A stretch of DNA of 7,377 nt from Emcibacteraceae bacterium (GCA_016763335.1 JAESUD010000172.1:1-7377); one strand, 5' to 3'. Counted from the first letter of the stretch, positions 1-6,884 are shown. Numbers and translations: made by a program. The notes: generated by a model from the letters alone, not told the origin.

Positions 1-345
1 ATTAGCTTAAATAAAACGGCGTTTATACCCGAAGAAAATTTTGAAGAATTATTAAGTCATTTTGACCGAAACCTTCATGACCATATGGCCGCAGCCGTGC
101 ATAATATTGCAAAATCAGATAGTGGTGGCGCTAAGAAATATTTAGAACGGTCGGTATATTATACTGGCTTAACGCCAGCATCCATTGAAAAGCTTGAAAA
201 GTTGGTTGAAGAGCAAGGGATGGAAAGTCTAATCGCCATCAATAAAGCCGCTTATGATCATGCCGAAGATGATCAAAATAAAGCGACCAATGATCAAAGA
301 ATGACATTCGGAATATATTTTTATGCGGATAAGGATGAGGAATGA
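1..345 (+). CDS. DUF6502 family protein, C-terminal part (5' end outside window)
   Basis: The reading frame is already open at base 1 and continues to a TGA at 343-345, so about 114 C-terminal residues of a longer protein are visible. An internal ATG at 85 has no convincing ribosome binding site and is probably not the start. The stretch LERSVYYTGLTP, then a helix resembling EKLEKLVEEQGMESL, and a terminal FGIYFYAD match my recollection of the C-terminal end of DUF6502 proteins. Those are usually about 250-300 residues with a helix-turn-helix-like N-terminal part, which would lie outside the window. The stop overlaps the start of the next gene as ATGA, which implies translational coupling with the DUF5666 protein, a pairing I recall from other proteobacteria. 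No signal peptide or membrane segment is seen in this part. A cytoplasmic, possibly DNA-binding role is inferred from the family and not visible here. Confidence 0.75.
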   Translation: MSLNKTAFIPEENFEELLSHFDRNLHDHMAAAVHNIAKSDSGGAKKYLERSVYYTGLTPASIEKLEKLVEEQGMESLIAINKAAYDHAEDDQNKATNDQRMTFGIYFYADKDEE

Positions 346-1805
346 TGAATTCTTTATCTTTAAATAATCCCAGAAAAGTTGCCTTTTTTGCGCTGGTTAT
401 TGTCTCTGTTCTATTCGCTTTATCGCGGATGCCGGGTGGCATTGGCGGTACGGGTATATCCGGCGCACCGGGCGGCATTGGCGGCACAGGAATTTACGGT
501 CGCATTGATGCTTTTGGCAGTATTTGGGTTAATGGGGTCGAGATATTTTATGAAGAAGACCAAAATGTAATCAGACAAGGCAGAGACGGACTTCCCGAGA
601 GATTATCCATCGGGCAGATTGTCGCAGTCGTTATTGACGAGCAAACCGGACGTGCAGAAGCTAAAAGCATTGAAATTATAGAAGAAGTCAGCGGTTTGAT
701 TGAACAATTATCAGTGGGCGAATTTATAATCCTTGGGCAAAAAATCATCCTTACTGATGAAACCATTATGGATACAAACCTTGTGAACGGTAAGCAGGTG
801 GCAATTAATGGCCTTAGAAGTAATGACGGTATTATCGTGGCCTCACGCATTAGCTCGCCTTTAATTGCAGGCGAGTTTAGCTTGCGTGGATCAATTGACC
901 GGGTTGATGATAATAGTTTCTGGGTCGGTGATCAGGAAATATTACGCGGTGATAAAACTGTAATTGTTGGTAATGATGTAGAATTACGAGGGCGGCTTGA
1001 CCATAGGCGTGTATTTGTAGCTGAGCAGTTCGAGGCCGGTGAGGATACTTTATTCGATGATGCCATCCTCAAGCGCAACTATCAAACCATTGTGCAAAAA
1101 ATAAATGATTTTGATTTTGACGATTATGATATCAATCAAATCCAAGTGACTGATCATAGTATTGCGACAGTTGATATCGAATTTGAACGGCTTAATAATG
1201 ATATTGCGATCAAAAACAAAAAACTTCTAGATTTCAAACCTTTGATCAGAGAGAAAATTATTGAAGCCCGCATTGCCCCGCGAAAAAATATTCAACAAGC
1301 AAAAACGAAAATTGACGCGTCAGCTGTTGACCGTAATAGAGTTCCTAAATTACCAATCGCAGATAATGCTTTGTTAGAAATAGAAGCTCGGAGAAAAGAA
1401 GAAATAGTTGAGCGTCGTGAAGCAAGGCAACTAGATCAGCGCAAGTTGGAAAAAATAGCGGCCCGCCGTCAGGAAATTCAAAAAAATGAACTAGTGGCAG
1501 CAAATACTAGAAGGCTCGCCGCTATAGCCGCACGCAGACAAGCGATAGAACAGGCAAGACAACAACTGAAGGGTCAGGCTAAACCGGAACCACGTGCCGC
1601 TTTTAGTGCCCAGGAGCTTGATAAAATTCTGCGTGACAGCAATATAAATGTTAAAGTTTATCAACAAATTCAAAAAAATATACGGGATAGGGTTCAAGGC
1701 GAAATCCGTGATGGCGCCAGAATGGAAGTGCGGCTTGAAGTTCGTAAAAGAATTCGCGAAGAAATTCGCAGACGTATAAGACGACAACTTAGAGACCGTC
1801 AATAG
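342..1805 (+). CDS. DUF5666 domain-containing exported protein with Arg/Glu-rich C-terminal helix
   Basis: This 487-residue protein begins at ATG 342, with AAGGA at 331-335 as ribosome binding site; the ATG at 345 is an equally possible start. Residues 13-27 are a hydrophobic export segment after RK, with no obvious signal peptidase site, so it may be a signal peptide or a membrane anchor. Next come two copies of PGGIGGTGI (residues 31-39 and 43-51), a hallmark I associate with DUF5666 proteins. Three beta-rich, OB-like DUF5666 units follow, at about 52-113, 115-172 and 178-232, each opening with a G-x-I/L motif. From about 240 the protein becomes helical. Residues 345-410 and 440-487 are dense in Arg, Glu, Gln and Ala, suggesting coiled coil or a charged single helix ending in many arginines. 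Its function is unknown. The gene is coupled to the upstream DUF6502 gene by an ATGA overlap. The long basic tail is atypical for the family as I know it. Confidence 0.85.
   Translation: MMNSLSLNNPRKVAFFALVIVSVLFALSRMPGGIGGTGISGAPGGIGGTGIYGRIDAFGSIWVNGVEIFYEEDQNVIRQGRDGLPERLSIGQIVAVVIDEQTGRAEAKSIEIIEEVSGLIEQLSVGEFIILGQKIILTDETIMDTNLVNGKQVAINGLRSNDGIIVASRISSPLIAGEFSLRGSIDRVDDNSFWVGDQEILRGDKTVIVGNDVELRGRLDHRRVFVAEQFEAGEDTLFDDAILKRNYQTIVQKINDFDFDDYDINQIQVTDHSIATVDIEFERLNNDIAIKNKKLLDFKPLIREKIIEARIAPRKNIQQAKTKIDASAVDRNRVPKLPIADNALLEIEARRKEEIVERREARQLDQRKLEKIAARRQEIQKNELVAANTRRLAAIAARRQAIEQARQQLKGQAKPEPRAAFSAQELDKILRDSNINVKVYQQIQKNIRDRVQGEIRDGARMEVRLEVRKRIREEIRRRIRRQLRDRQ
432..494 (+). repeat. Tandem coding repeat encoding PGGIGGTGI twice
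   Basis: Two 27-base units, at 432-458 and 468-494, encode identical nonapeptides separated by three codons (Ser-Gly-Ala). The DNA copies differ mostly at third codon positions, so the peptide appears to be under selection and not a very recent duplication. The repeat lies directly after the hydrophobic export segment of the DUF5666 protein and would form a flexible Gly-rich linker. Confidence 0.8.
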
Positions 1806-1822
1806 TTTAATATTTATTCATT

Positions 1823-1842
1823 TAGAGTACTATTCTATTTTT
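1823..1842 (+). terminator. Candidate weak intrinsic terminator after the DUF5666 gene
   Basis: TAGAGT (1823-1828) can pair with ATTCTA (1832-1837) around an ACT loop, with one G-U pair, and is followed directly by five T (1838-1842). It sits 17 bases after the stop codon, which suits a terminator. The stem has only two strong positions, so it would be weak. In such AT-rich DNA it may be a chance match. Confidence 0.35.
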
Positions 1843-1961
1843 AACTATTCTTTAACTTTTATTAACAAGCATACTATATCCTGACGGAAGTTTCGTTATT
1901 TCACACTTACAAATATGCATTTTCATGTTGTAAGAATTTTTATTTTACTAAGGACTATTAA

Positions 1962-2303
1962 ATGAATTCTAGAATATATGCCTTGCCAAATCTTTTAATC
2001 TTCGGGGGCGGGTTATTTTTCAATGTCAATGTGGCCATGGCAAATGAACCCGCAAAGCCCTCATCAGACATGACGGTAATGAAAGAGTGGACGGCGGATG
2101 CTTCAATAAATGGTAAATTTGAACAGGATCGCCGAAAGTGGTTAGCCTCGGTACGAAATAAACGTTACCAAAATATGGCTTTAGCGAATGAAATTCGTGT
2201 TGAAAATATTACAGATAATAATGAAGTAGAAACTAAGGGTTTTCCAAAAGAATTACTTGAAAACTTTGTAAATAAAATAAAAAAAGAAATCAAAGAGCCT
2301 TAA
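1962..2303 (+). CDS. Small secreted protein of unknown function
   Basis: This 113-residue protein starts at ATG 1962, with AAGGA at 1950-1954 seven bases upstream, a good ribosome binding site. The N-terminus is a typical Sec signal peptide: Arg at position 4, a hydrophobic core at about residues 10-25, and an A-M-A cleavage site after residue 27. The mature part, about 86 residues, is hydrophilic and rich in Lys, Glu and Asn, with a charged helical end (residues about 97-113) and no cysteines. I do not recognise a family. It stands alone, with 156 bases before it and 71 before argC on the same strand. The strong start signals and signal peptide support a real gene that acts in the periplasm or is secreted. 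Co-transcription with argC is possible but not shown. Confidence 0.7.
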   Translation: MNSRIYALPNLLIFGGGLFFNVNVAMANEPAKPSSDMTVMKEWTADASINGKFEQDRRKWLASVRNKRYQNMALANEIRVENITDNNEVETKGFPKELLENFVNKIKKEIKEP

Positions 2304-2326
2304 ATATTTGAAAATAATTGTTTAAG

Positions 2327-2349
2327 CCATATATATAAGTATATATCGG
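2327..2349 (+). promoter_or_regulatory. AT-rich imperfect inverted repeat upstream of argC
   Basis: A left arm of CC followed by alternating A and T, and a right arm of alternating T and A followed by CGG, are near-complementary around a short AG centre. TTTT follows shortly after. The repeat lies in the 71-base gap between the small secreted gene and argC, 26 bases before the argC ATG. It could be a weak terminator for the upstream gene, part of the argC promoter region, or simply AT-rich DNA. It does not resemble an ARG box that I can recognise. Confidence 0.3.
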
Positions 2350-2374
2350 TTTTAAATAATCAAAAGGCATTATT

Positions 2375-3514
2375 ATGACGCAATCAAGCAAGCCAAAATC
2401 AAAACTAAGAGCCGCCATTCTCGGAGCCAGTGGATATACAGGGGCGGAGCTTATCCGGCTTTTGCAACGTCACCCACATGTTGAAATTGTTTTGATAACG
2501 GCGGACCGAAAAGCCGGACAGCCGATTGAGGCCGTTTTCCCCCATCTTGGTGGTGAGGGGTTGCCGGATTTAATAGCCATTTCAGACATTGAATGGGCCG
2601 GGCTTGAACTTGATGTTGTATTCTGTGCATTGCCACATGCCACATCACAGCGGATAATTAAAGGCATCCTTCATGAAACCGGTCATGGTTTCATTGATGA
2701 AATGATTATTGAACAGACAGAAGACTACGCAAATGCCATTCATGGCAGCGTCAAAGTTATTGACCTCAGTGCTGATTTTAGGTTACGTGATGCGGATACA
2801 TATGAACAGTGGTACGGCGGTAAACATGATGCGTTATCATTACAAAAAGAAGCCGTTTACGGCCTAAGCGAACATTATAGAGAAGACATTAAAAAAGCCC
2901 GTCTCGTTGCTTGCCCGGGTTGTTATCCAACGGCGGCACTGTTGGCGTTGATACCGTTAATGTCAGAAAAGGCCATCAAAAAAGATGGTACCATTATTGA
3001 CGCAAAATCAGGCGTCACTGGTGCCGGACGTTCCCTTAAAGAAAGCAATCTATTTACCGAAGTATCAGAAGCAATGCACCCATACGGTATAGCCTCGCAC
3101 CGTCATGCGCCCGAGATCGAACAGGAACTAAGCCGTGCATATGGTGATGACTTACTGGTAACATTTACACCGCACCTTATTCCCATGAATAGGGGCGAGC
3201 TTGAAACGATATATGTTAATCTGGAAGACGGAAAAACCGCGGATGACCTTCGTGATATATTGAAAAAACAATATCAAAATGAAAAATTTGTCACTGTGCT
3301 AGATGAAAAAATCGTTCCGGCAACTAGGAATGTCCGTGGGTCAAATAATACTCAAATCGCTGTTTTTGAAGACAGAGTGCCGGGCAGGGCAATTATCATT
3401 GCCGTTATCGATAATTTGGTAAAAGGCTCGTCAGGTCAAGCCATTCAGAACATGAACTTAATGTTTGGATATGAAGAAACGCTTGGATTAGAACAAATGG
3501 CTCTATTTCCTTAG
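2375..3514 (+). CDS. argC: N-acetyl-gamma-glutamyl-phosphate reductase
   Basis: ArgC catalyses the third step of arginine biosynthesis in the cytoplasm: NADPH-dependent reduction of N-acetylglutamyl 5-phosphate to N-acetylglutamate semialdehyde. The 379-residue protein has the N-terminal nucleotide-binding loop GASGYTGAE (17-25), the VIDLSADFRL stretch (128-137), the active-site motif PGCYPTA (181-187) with C183 as expected nucleophile, SGVTGAGRS (212-220), and SHRHAPEIEQ (241-250), which holds the catalytic histidine. It is therefore a complete long-type ArgC. It is some 30 residues longer than the common 345-350: about 10 come from a polar N-terminus and roughly 20-25 from an extra acidic segment at about residues 100-124, between the CALPHAT and VIDLSADFRL motifs. 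The start is ATG 2375, with AAAAGG (2362-2367) as ribosome binding site. No other arg gene is in the window; the convergent gene ends 17 bases away. Confidence 0.97.
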   Translation: MTQSSKPKSKLRAAILGASGYTGAELIRLLQRHPHVEIVLITADRKAGQPIEAVFPHLGGEGLPDLIAISDIEWAGLELDVVFCALPHATSQRIIKGILHETGHGFIDEMIIEQTEDYANAIHGSVKVIDLSADFRLRDADTYEQWYGGKHDALSLQKEAVYGLSEHYREDIKKARLVACPGCYPTAALLALIPLMSEKAIKKDGTIIDAKSGVTGAGRSLKESNLFTEVSEAMHPYGIASHRHAPEIEQELSRAYGDDLLVTFTPHLIPMNRGELETIYVNLEDGKTADDLRDILKKQYQNEKFVTVLDEKIVPATRNVRGSNNTQIAVFEDRVPGRAIIIAVIDNLVKGSSGQAIQNMNLMFGYEETLGLEQMALFP

Positions 3515-3527
3515 AGGTCAGGTTTTT
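3501..3527 (+). terminator. Possible weak terminator overlapping the argC stop
   Basis: CTCTA (3501-3505) and TAGAG (3512-3516) can form a 5-bp stem over a six-base loop, and a run of five T follows at 3523-3527. The stem includes the argC stop codon and the T run is six bases beyond the stem, so this is a poor terminator. It is recorded because the convergent genes lie only 16 bases apart and no better candidate is visible. Confidence 0.22.
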
Positions 3528-3530
3528 ATT

Positions 3531-4193
3531 TTAATTTTCTGCGAATGCAAATTCTATCCTTAGCGTTGTGCCAATTAAAAAACCATCTTCATTCTGATTT
3601 CTAAGAACATTAAATCTGTATTCGAAGAGAGCCGCAAGTGCTGGTTCTTCAAAAATTTTATTACTGCTATTTGCAACTTCAATATTTATAGCTTTACTCG
3701 AGTTATCAATGTCGAATTTTAATTGTACCCAACCTTCAATTTTTTCTTCGATGGCTTTTTTAGGAAAGACGGGGTTAGAAAAATGTAAGATTTGGAAATC
3801 ATGATCCGCGTTTTCTTTTTTCTCGTTTTCAGATGCGGATTTTTCCTCTGTCCAGCTTATATCTTCACCTGCAAGGCCTCTTTGCAACATTTCTCGGGTA
3901 GCCGTTATTTGTTTATTGGTATTTTCAATCCTGTCTTTAAAGCGAGTGAGCTGCCTTTCGTTGTAATTTTGGGTTAACCGAATATGAGCTTGCTCGCTAA
4001 GGTCAACATATTTTATGGCTGTTTCGTAATCTTTCTTTATTAAAAACCCTCTAACGGCAATCATATAAACGGACCAGCTTGGGGAATGTTCGTAAGTAAA
4101 ATACAGGTCAAGAAACTCTAACGCCTTGTCTGGATTGTCTCCTGAGAGATATAATTGACTCACATTGATCAATAATTGTTTATATAAAATCAT
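3531..4193 (-). CDS. C-terminal fragment: TPR-like region plus TonB C-terminal domain
   Basis: This is the open frame after the amber codon, starting at the first ATG (4193). It encodes 220 residues with TPR-like helices (residues 1-110), an acidic Lys/Glu/Ser linker (115-133) and a TonB C-terminal domain (about 139-218). It has no signal peptide of its own and no clear ribosome binding site, and it shares frame with the fragment upstream. Independent translation is therefore doubtful. It is listed because automatic annotation may report it as an energy transducer TonB or hypothetical protein. Confidence 0.5.
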   Translation of the reverse strand: MILYKQLLINVSQLYLSGDNPDKALEFLDLYFTYEHSPSWSVYMIAVRGFLIKKDYETAIKYVDLSEQAHIRLTQNYNERQLTRFKDRIENTNKQITATREMLQRGLAGEDISWTEEKSASENEKKENADHDFQILHFSNPVFPKKAIEEKIEGWVQLKFDIDNSSKAINIEVANSSNKIFEEPALAALFEYRFNVLRNQNEDGFLIGTTLRIEFAFAEN

Positions 4194-4241
4194 ATTGATA
4201 CTTGGTGATTCAAGGATGCGTTCATATAACTCCCTCGTTGC

Positions 4242-4541
4242 CTAAAGATTACCTATATTTAGATGAATTCCAGCGAGTATTTGATAATAGGTAACAAGTT
4301 CGGTTGGATTAAATTTTTTCGTATCTACCTCTAAAGCAATTTTTAAAGCTTCGTCAATACGGTCATTTTCCATTTGGTTTTGAATGCTCAAGAATGATAG
4401 GTATGCCTTTTTACTAACTCCTGAGGAACTTTCTATATTAGCGACACGTTCGTCATATTTTGCTTGATCGAAAATTTGAGCATTTGCAATTTGAGTGGAC
4501 GTGAAAGAAAGAACTAGTACTAGAATTATATTTTTAATCAT
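4242..4541 (-). CDS. N-terminal fragment of the interrupted TPR/TonB-like protein
   Basis: This is the 99-residue product expected if the amber codon terminates translation. It has a signal peptide (residues 1-22, ending A-N-A) followed by helix-rich sequence with TPR-like spacing, ending at HLNIGNL. A GGGGAT-type purine stretch lies shortly before the ATG at 4541, so it is probably translated. Alone it lacks the TonB domain. It would be annotated as a separate hypothetical protein if the stop is taken at face value. Confidence 0.55.
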   Translation of the reverse strand: MIKNIILVLVLSFTSTQIANAQIFDQAKYDERVANIESSSGVSKKAYLSFLSIQNQMENDRIDEALKIALEVDTKKFNPTELVTYYQILAGIHLNIGNL

Positions 4542-4565
4542 AGGAAATCCCCAAAGACAATAAAA

Positions 4566-5699
4566 TTACCAACCGTTACAACGTTGCCAAGTTTCCACAA
4601 TTTCACTACTGCCGTCAATAACATTATATTCGTTATAGGCAGCGGCGGTCATGCAGGAATGGTTGGGGAGTATTCTTAGCTGTGTGCCGATGGGGTAGGC
4701 GCTAAAATCAAACTCGCTGCCATCTTTTGTGGTGATGATGCCGTGTTCTTGGTTGGCGCTTGTGACAAATAGGTTATCTAGTATTTTACCATTCACATCA
4801 GCAACGAGGCCGTAACCGCAATCAAAATCAGTGCCGCGTGTGCTCTGATCTTTTGACAGGGCGACACCACCGGCATCAGTAATGATGCGGTCTTGGTTGT
4901 TTTTGTGACTGATCACGGTGCAAAGGACTGATAGGGCGATATCATCATTGCTGCAACATCCAAGACCTGCCTGAAAAGCATCTTGAAAAACAAATACTCC
5001 GGCGCGAAGTTCAGTGACACCGCTTAGGTCATTGGCGAATGTTGCTGTTGGTGTTGAGCCGCAGCTAATTATATCGCAGGGCATTCCAGCACTACGGATA
5101 TTTTGTGCGGCGAGGGTGATTGATGCGCGTTCGTCTTCGGCAGCATTCATTAGTTCTGCTTTACTATAACAGTCATAGCTTTCCCCGGCGTGGGTAAGTA
5201 CGCCACAAAGCTCTGTTCCGGCACCCTCATGCAGGGCGCGAGCAACATTGAGTAATTCAGGGGCATCCGCACTTAACCCGGCGCGGTGCATATCCACATC
5301 AACTTCAATAAGGATTTTAAATATAAAGTTATTTTTTATGCCAAATTCACTTATTTTTCGGGCAATGTCAGCATTATCTATTATGAATTTGAGGTCTGCA
5401 CCTCCGTCAATTATGGCTTTGGCGCGGGTTAGTTTTTCCGGTATTATGCTAACGGCATAAATGATATCCGTGAAACCAGCATCGGCGAAATATTCGGCTT
5501 CGCGCAAGGTTGAAACAGTAATTGGCCCAATAGCATCGCCGCCGCACAATAAAGCAACCGGAATTGATTTTGCTGTTTTTACGTGCGGGCGAAAAATAAC
5601 ATTAAGTTTTTTAGCTTTTTCTCTCATGCGATTGATATTGGTTTTCAGTTTATTTTTATCAATAATCAGACACGGGGTATAAAGGTCATTTATTTGCAT
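4566..5699 (-). CDS. DSD1-family PLP-dependent enzyme (D-serine dehydratase / D-threonine aldolase-like)
   Basis: This 377-residue protein has the fold-type III alanine-racemase-like barrel with the C-terminal metal domain of the DSD1 family. The N-terminal TPCLIID (8-14) and RPHVKTAK (37-44) are present, with K41 as the expected PLP lysine. Then come VSTLREAEYFADAGF (62-76), LTHAGESY (168-175), CGSTPTA (213-219), ELRAG (230-234) and TDAGGVALSKD (274-284). PNHSCMTAA (345-353) gives an H347-x-C349 pair equivalent to the zinc ligands of eukaryotic D-serine dehydratase; D-threonine aldolases have Asp in place of that Cys. This favours dehydratase over aldolase chemistry, but the substrate is not determined. 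Many relatives have THK where this has TAK. The protein is probably cytoplasmic. The ATG at 5699 overlaps the end of the FAD oxidoreductase gene by 14 bases, so the two are co-transcribed and likely work on linked substrates. The TonB-like gene follows after 24 bases. Confidence 0.88.
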   Translation of the reverse strand: MQINDLYTPCLIIDKNKLKTNINRMREKAKKLNVIFRPHVKTAKSIPVALLCGGDAIGPITVSTLREAEYFADAGFTDIIYAVSIIPEKLTRAKAIIDGGADLKFIIDNADIARKISEFGIKNNFIFKILIEVDVDMHRAGLSADAPELLNVARALHEGAGTELCGVLTHAGESYDCYSKAELMNAAEDERASITLAAQNIRSAGMPCDIISCGSTPTATFANDLSGVTELRAGVFVFQDAFQAGLGCCSNDDIALSVLCTVISHKNNQDRIITDAGGVALSKDQSTRGTDFDCGYGLVADVNGKILDNLFVTSANQEHGIITTKDGSEFDFSAYPIGTQLRILPNHSCMTAAAYNEYNVIDGSSEIVETWQRCNGW

Positions 5700-6789
5700 T
5701 GAGTTTTTCCATTACATAATCAGCGATTGCGAGACAGCTTGTCAGGCCGGGGCTTTCCATGCCGAATAAATTTACCAGTCCTTTAATATCATGATCTCCG
5801 GCAAATTGAATTAAAAAATCTTTTCCGTCTTTTGAAAGTTTTGGTCTGATACCCGCATAATCAGGGTGTAATTTTTCAGTATCAACTTCGGGAAAATAAC
5901 GTTTGATTGATTGTAAAAAAGCATCCTTGAGGTCGGGGCTAACGTTATATTCTTCGTGTGCTGTAAACTCAACATCCGGGCCAAATTTAACACCACCAGC
6001 CATGTCGAGGGTTAAATGAACACCTAGGCCACCCTGAAAAGACACCGGATAAACAAGGTGCTTGAAATTTGTTTTGCCCGAATAAGAAAAGTAATGACCT
6101 TTAGCCATAATAAGTTCCGGTATTAATGCCTTGTCTAAAGCATCAATCATATGGGCAATATCTATGGCACCAAGTCCGGCTGCATTTATTAGTATTTTTG
6201 AGGCTATCTGAAAGCCATCCTGCGTGGTTATCAGAAAACCATCTGAAGTGTGCGCAATAGCGTTTATTGTCGTGTTAAATACGGCTTGGCCACGGGCACT
6301 TTCAACATCCCCTAAAAGAGAAAGCATTAATGAATGGCTGTCAATAACACCGCTACTGGGCGAAAAAATACCGGAAACGGCTGAAATATCCGGTTCAAGC
6401 TCTTTGCATTGTTCTTTTGAGAGGGATTGAAGATCATTGATACCGCATTTTTCAGCGTTGAGTTTTATTTGTTGTAATTTTTCGCATTCTTCCAAATTTG
6501 TAGCAAGTAGCAATTTACCACATTTTTTATGAGGGATATGTCTTTCGTTGGCATAATCATAAAGTTGTTTTTTCCCCTGAATACAAAGAGTGGTTTTTAA
6601 CATGTCAGGTGCAAAATATAACCCGGCATGGATCACTTCACTATTTCTTGAACTTATCCCCATGCCAAAAGATTTTTCTTTTTCAAGGATAAGGACTTCA
6701 TGGCCACCTTCAGTTAACTTTTTTGCGATGGCTAAACCGATGACGCCAGCACCGATAATTATGATCTCTACCTGGTCATTTGCGGGCAT
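5686..6789 (-). CDS. FAD-dependent oxidoreductase, L-2-hydroxyglutarate dehydrogenase-like
   Basis: The protein belongs to the DAO/GR2 flavoprotein superfamily. It has a dinucleotide-binding GAGVIG loop (13-18), the acidic end of strand 2 at E36, NSEVIHAGLYF (49-59), the GIFSPSSGVID stretch, a second-strand INAAGLGA (201-208), LGVHLTLD (255-262), GPDVEF (270-275), and the C-terminal FAD-binding MESPGLTS (344-351). The NS-x-VIHAG, SSGV and GVHLT blocks resemble LhgO/L2HGDH, which oxidises L-2-hydroxyglutarate to 2-oxoglutarate. At 367 residues it is shorter than the usual 400 or so, so the substrate may be another 2-hydroxy acid or an amine. I chose ATG 6789. A TTG at 6807 would add six residues (MERKKK), but the family begins just before the GxGxxG strand, and the GGAAAG that includes the TTG may serve as ribosome binding site. 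It is the first gene of the minus-strand cluster, and its stop overlaps the DSD1-family start. Confidence 0.88.
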   Translation of the reverse strand: MPANDQVEIIIIGAGVIGLAIAKKLTEGGHEVLILEKEKSFGMGISSRNSEVIHAGLYFAPDMLKTTLCIQGKKQLYDYANERHIPHKKCGKLLLATNLEECEKLQQIKLNAEKCGINDLQSLSKEQCKELEPDISAVSGIFSPSSGVIDSHSLMLSLLGDVESARGQAVFNTTINAIAHTSDGFLITTQDGFQIASKILINAAGLGAIDIAHMIDALDKALIPELIMAKGHYFSYSGKTNFKHLVYPVSFQGGLGVHLTLDMAGGVKFGPDVEFTAHEEYNVSPDLKDAFLQSIKRYFPEVDTEKLHPDYAGIRPKLSKDGKDFLIQFAGDHDIKGLVNLFGMESPGLTSCLAIADYVMEKLNANK

Positions 6790-6809
6790 TTTCTTTTTTC
6801 TTTCCAATA

Positions 6810-6828
6810 TTATAATGTCATGTTATAA
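6810..6828. promoter_or_regulatory. Imperfect palindrome in the leader of the FAD oxidoreductase
   Basis: The 19 bases read TTATAA-TGTCATG-TTATAA, with TTATAA arms and two mismatched pairs inside. It lies about 20 bases upstream of the oxidoreductase ATG at 6789. The arms contain a TATAAT-like hexamer on both strands, so it could be a -10 element or an operator. Another TTATAAACT copy (6823-6831) recurs at 6879-6887, next to the stronger palindrome. Confidence 0.3.
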
Positions 6829-6884
6829 ACTATCATCTTTGGAAACAGAGTATAGCGATATATTCGATAATAAATAAATTATAA

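Larger units (their letters stand above)
3531..4541 (-). pseudogene. TPR and TonB C-terminal domain gene interrupted by one in-frame amber stop
   Basis: Read from ATG 4541 down to TAA at 3531-3533, one frame is open except for a single TAG at 4244-4242 (codon 100). The 16 codons after the TAG continue naturally (ATRELYERIL...) into the downstream open frame, so this is one gene of 337 codons including its terminal stop, with no frameshift. The N-terminus is a Sec signal peptide with an A-N-A cleavage site after residue 22. The middle is helical and TPR-like (about 25-210), followed by an acidic linker. Residues about 255-334 match the TonB C-terminal domain, with NPVFPKKAIEEKIEGWV and then a strand-helix-strand pattern ending LRIEFAF. 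Such periplasmic TPR-TonB_C proteins occur in alphaproteobacteria; there is no transmembrane anchor of classical TonB. It lies 24 bases after the DSD1-family gene on the same strand. The gene may be freshly inactivated, read through, or carry a sequencing error. Confidence 0.8.

Noticed and set aside
239..487. Minus-strand ORF rich in Pro-Met (PPMPPG repeats)
   Set aside because: It is the antisense image of the GGIGGTG-coding repeat and the DUF6502 end; it has no ribosome binding site and overlaps two well-supported genes.
379..570. Plus-strand ORF in another frame inside the DUF5666 gene
   Set aside because: It lies wholly within a well-supported gene, and its hydrophobic look comes from the export segment read out of frame.
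1491..1802. Minus-strand 103-residue ORF opposite the Arg/Glu-rich tail
   Set aside because: Its low-complexity Phe/Leu/Ser-rich translation is what antisense of Arg/Glu codons gives; there is no start signal.
2279..2285. Run of seven A near the end of the small secreted gene as a programmed slippage site
   Set aside because: The frame ends normally a few codons later, and there is no long alternative frame or stimulatory structure visible; the run is expected for Lys-rich AT-biased coding.
4194..4244. Frameshift as the cause of the split TonB-like gene
   Set aside because: Both halves are in the same frame and the intervening codons are open, so a point change to TAG is sufficient.
6787..6807. 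TTG start at 6807 for the FAD oxidoreductase
   Set aside because: It adds only a Lys-rich hexapeptide, while ATG 6789 sits at the usual distance from the GxGxxG strand and leaves GGAAAG free as ribosome binding site.
6590..6877. Plus-strand 95-residue ORF across the start of the FAD oxidoreductase and the divergent spacer
   Set aside because: It is antisense to the strongly conserved FAD-binding N-terminus and would run through the regulatory region; there is no family resemblance.
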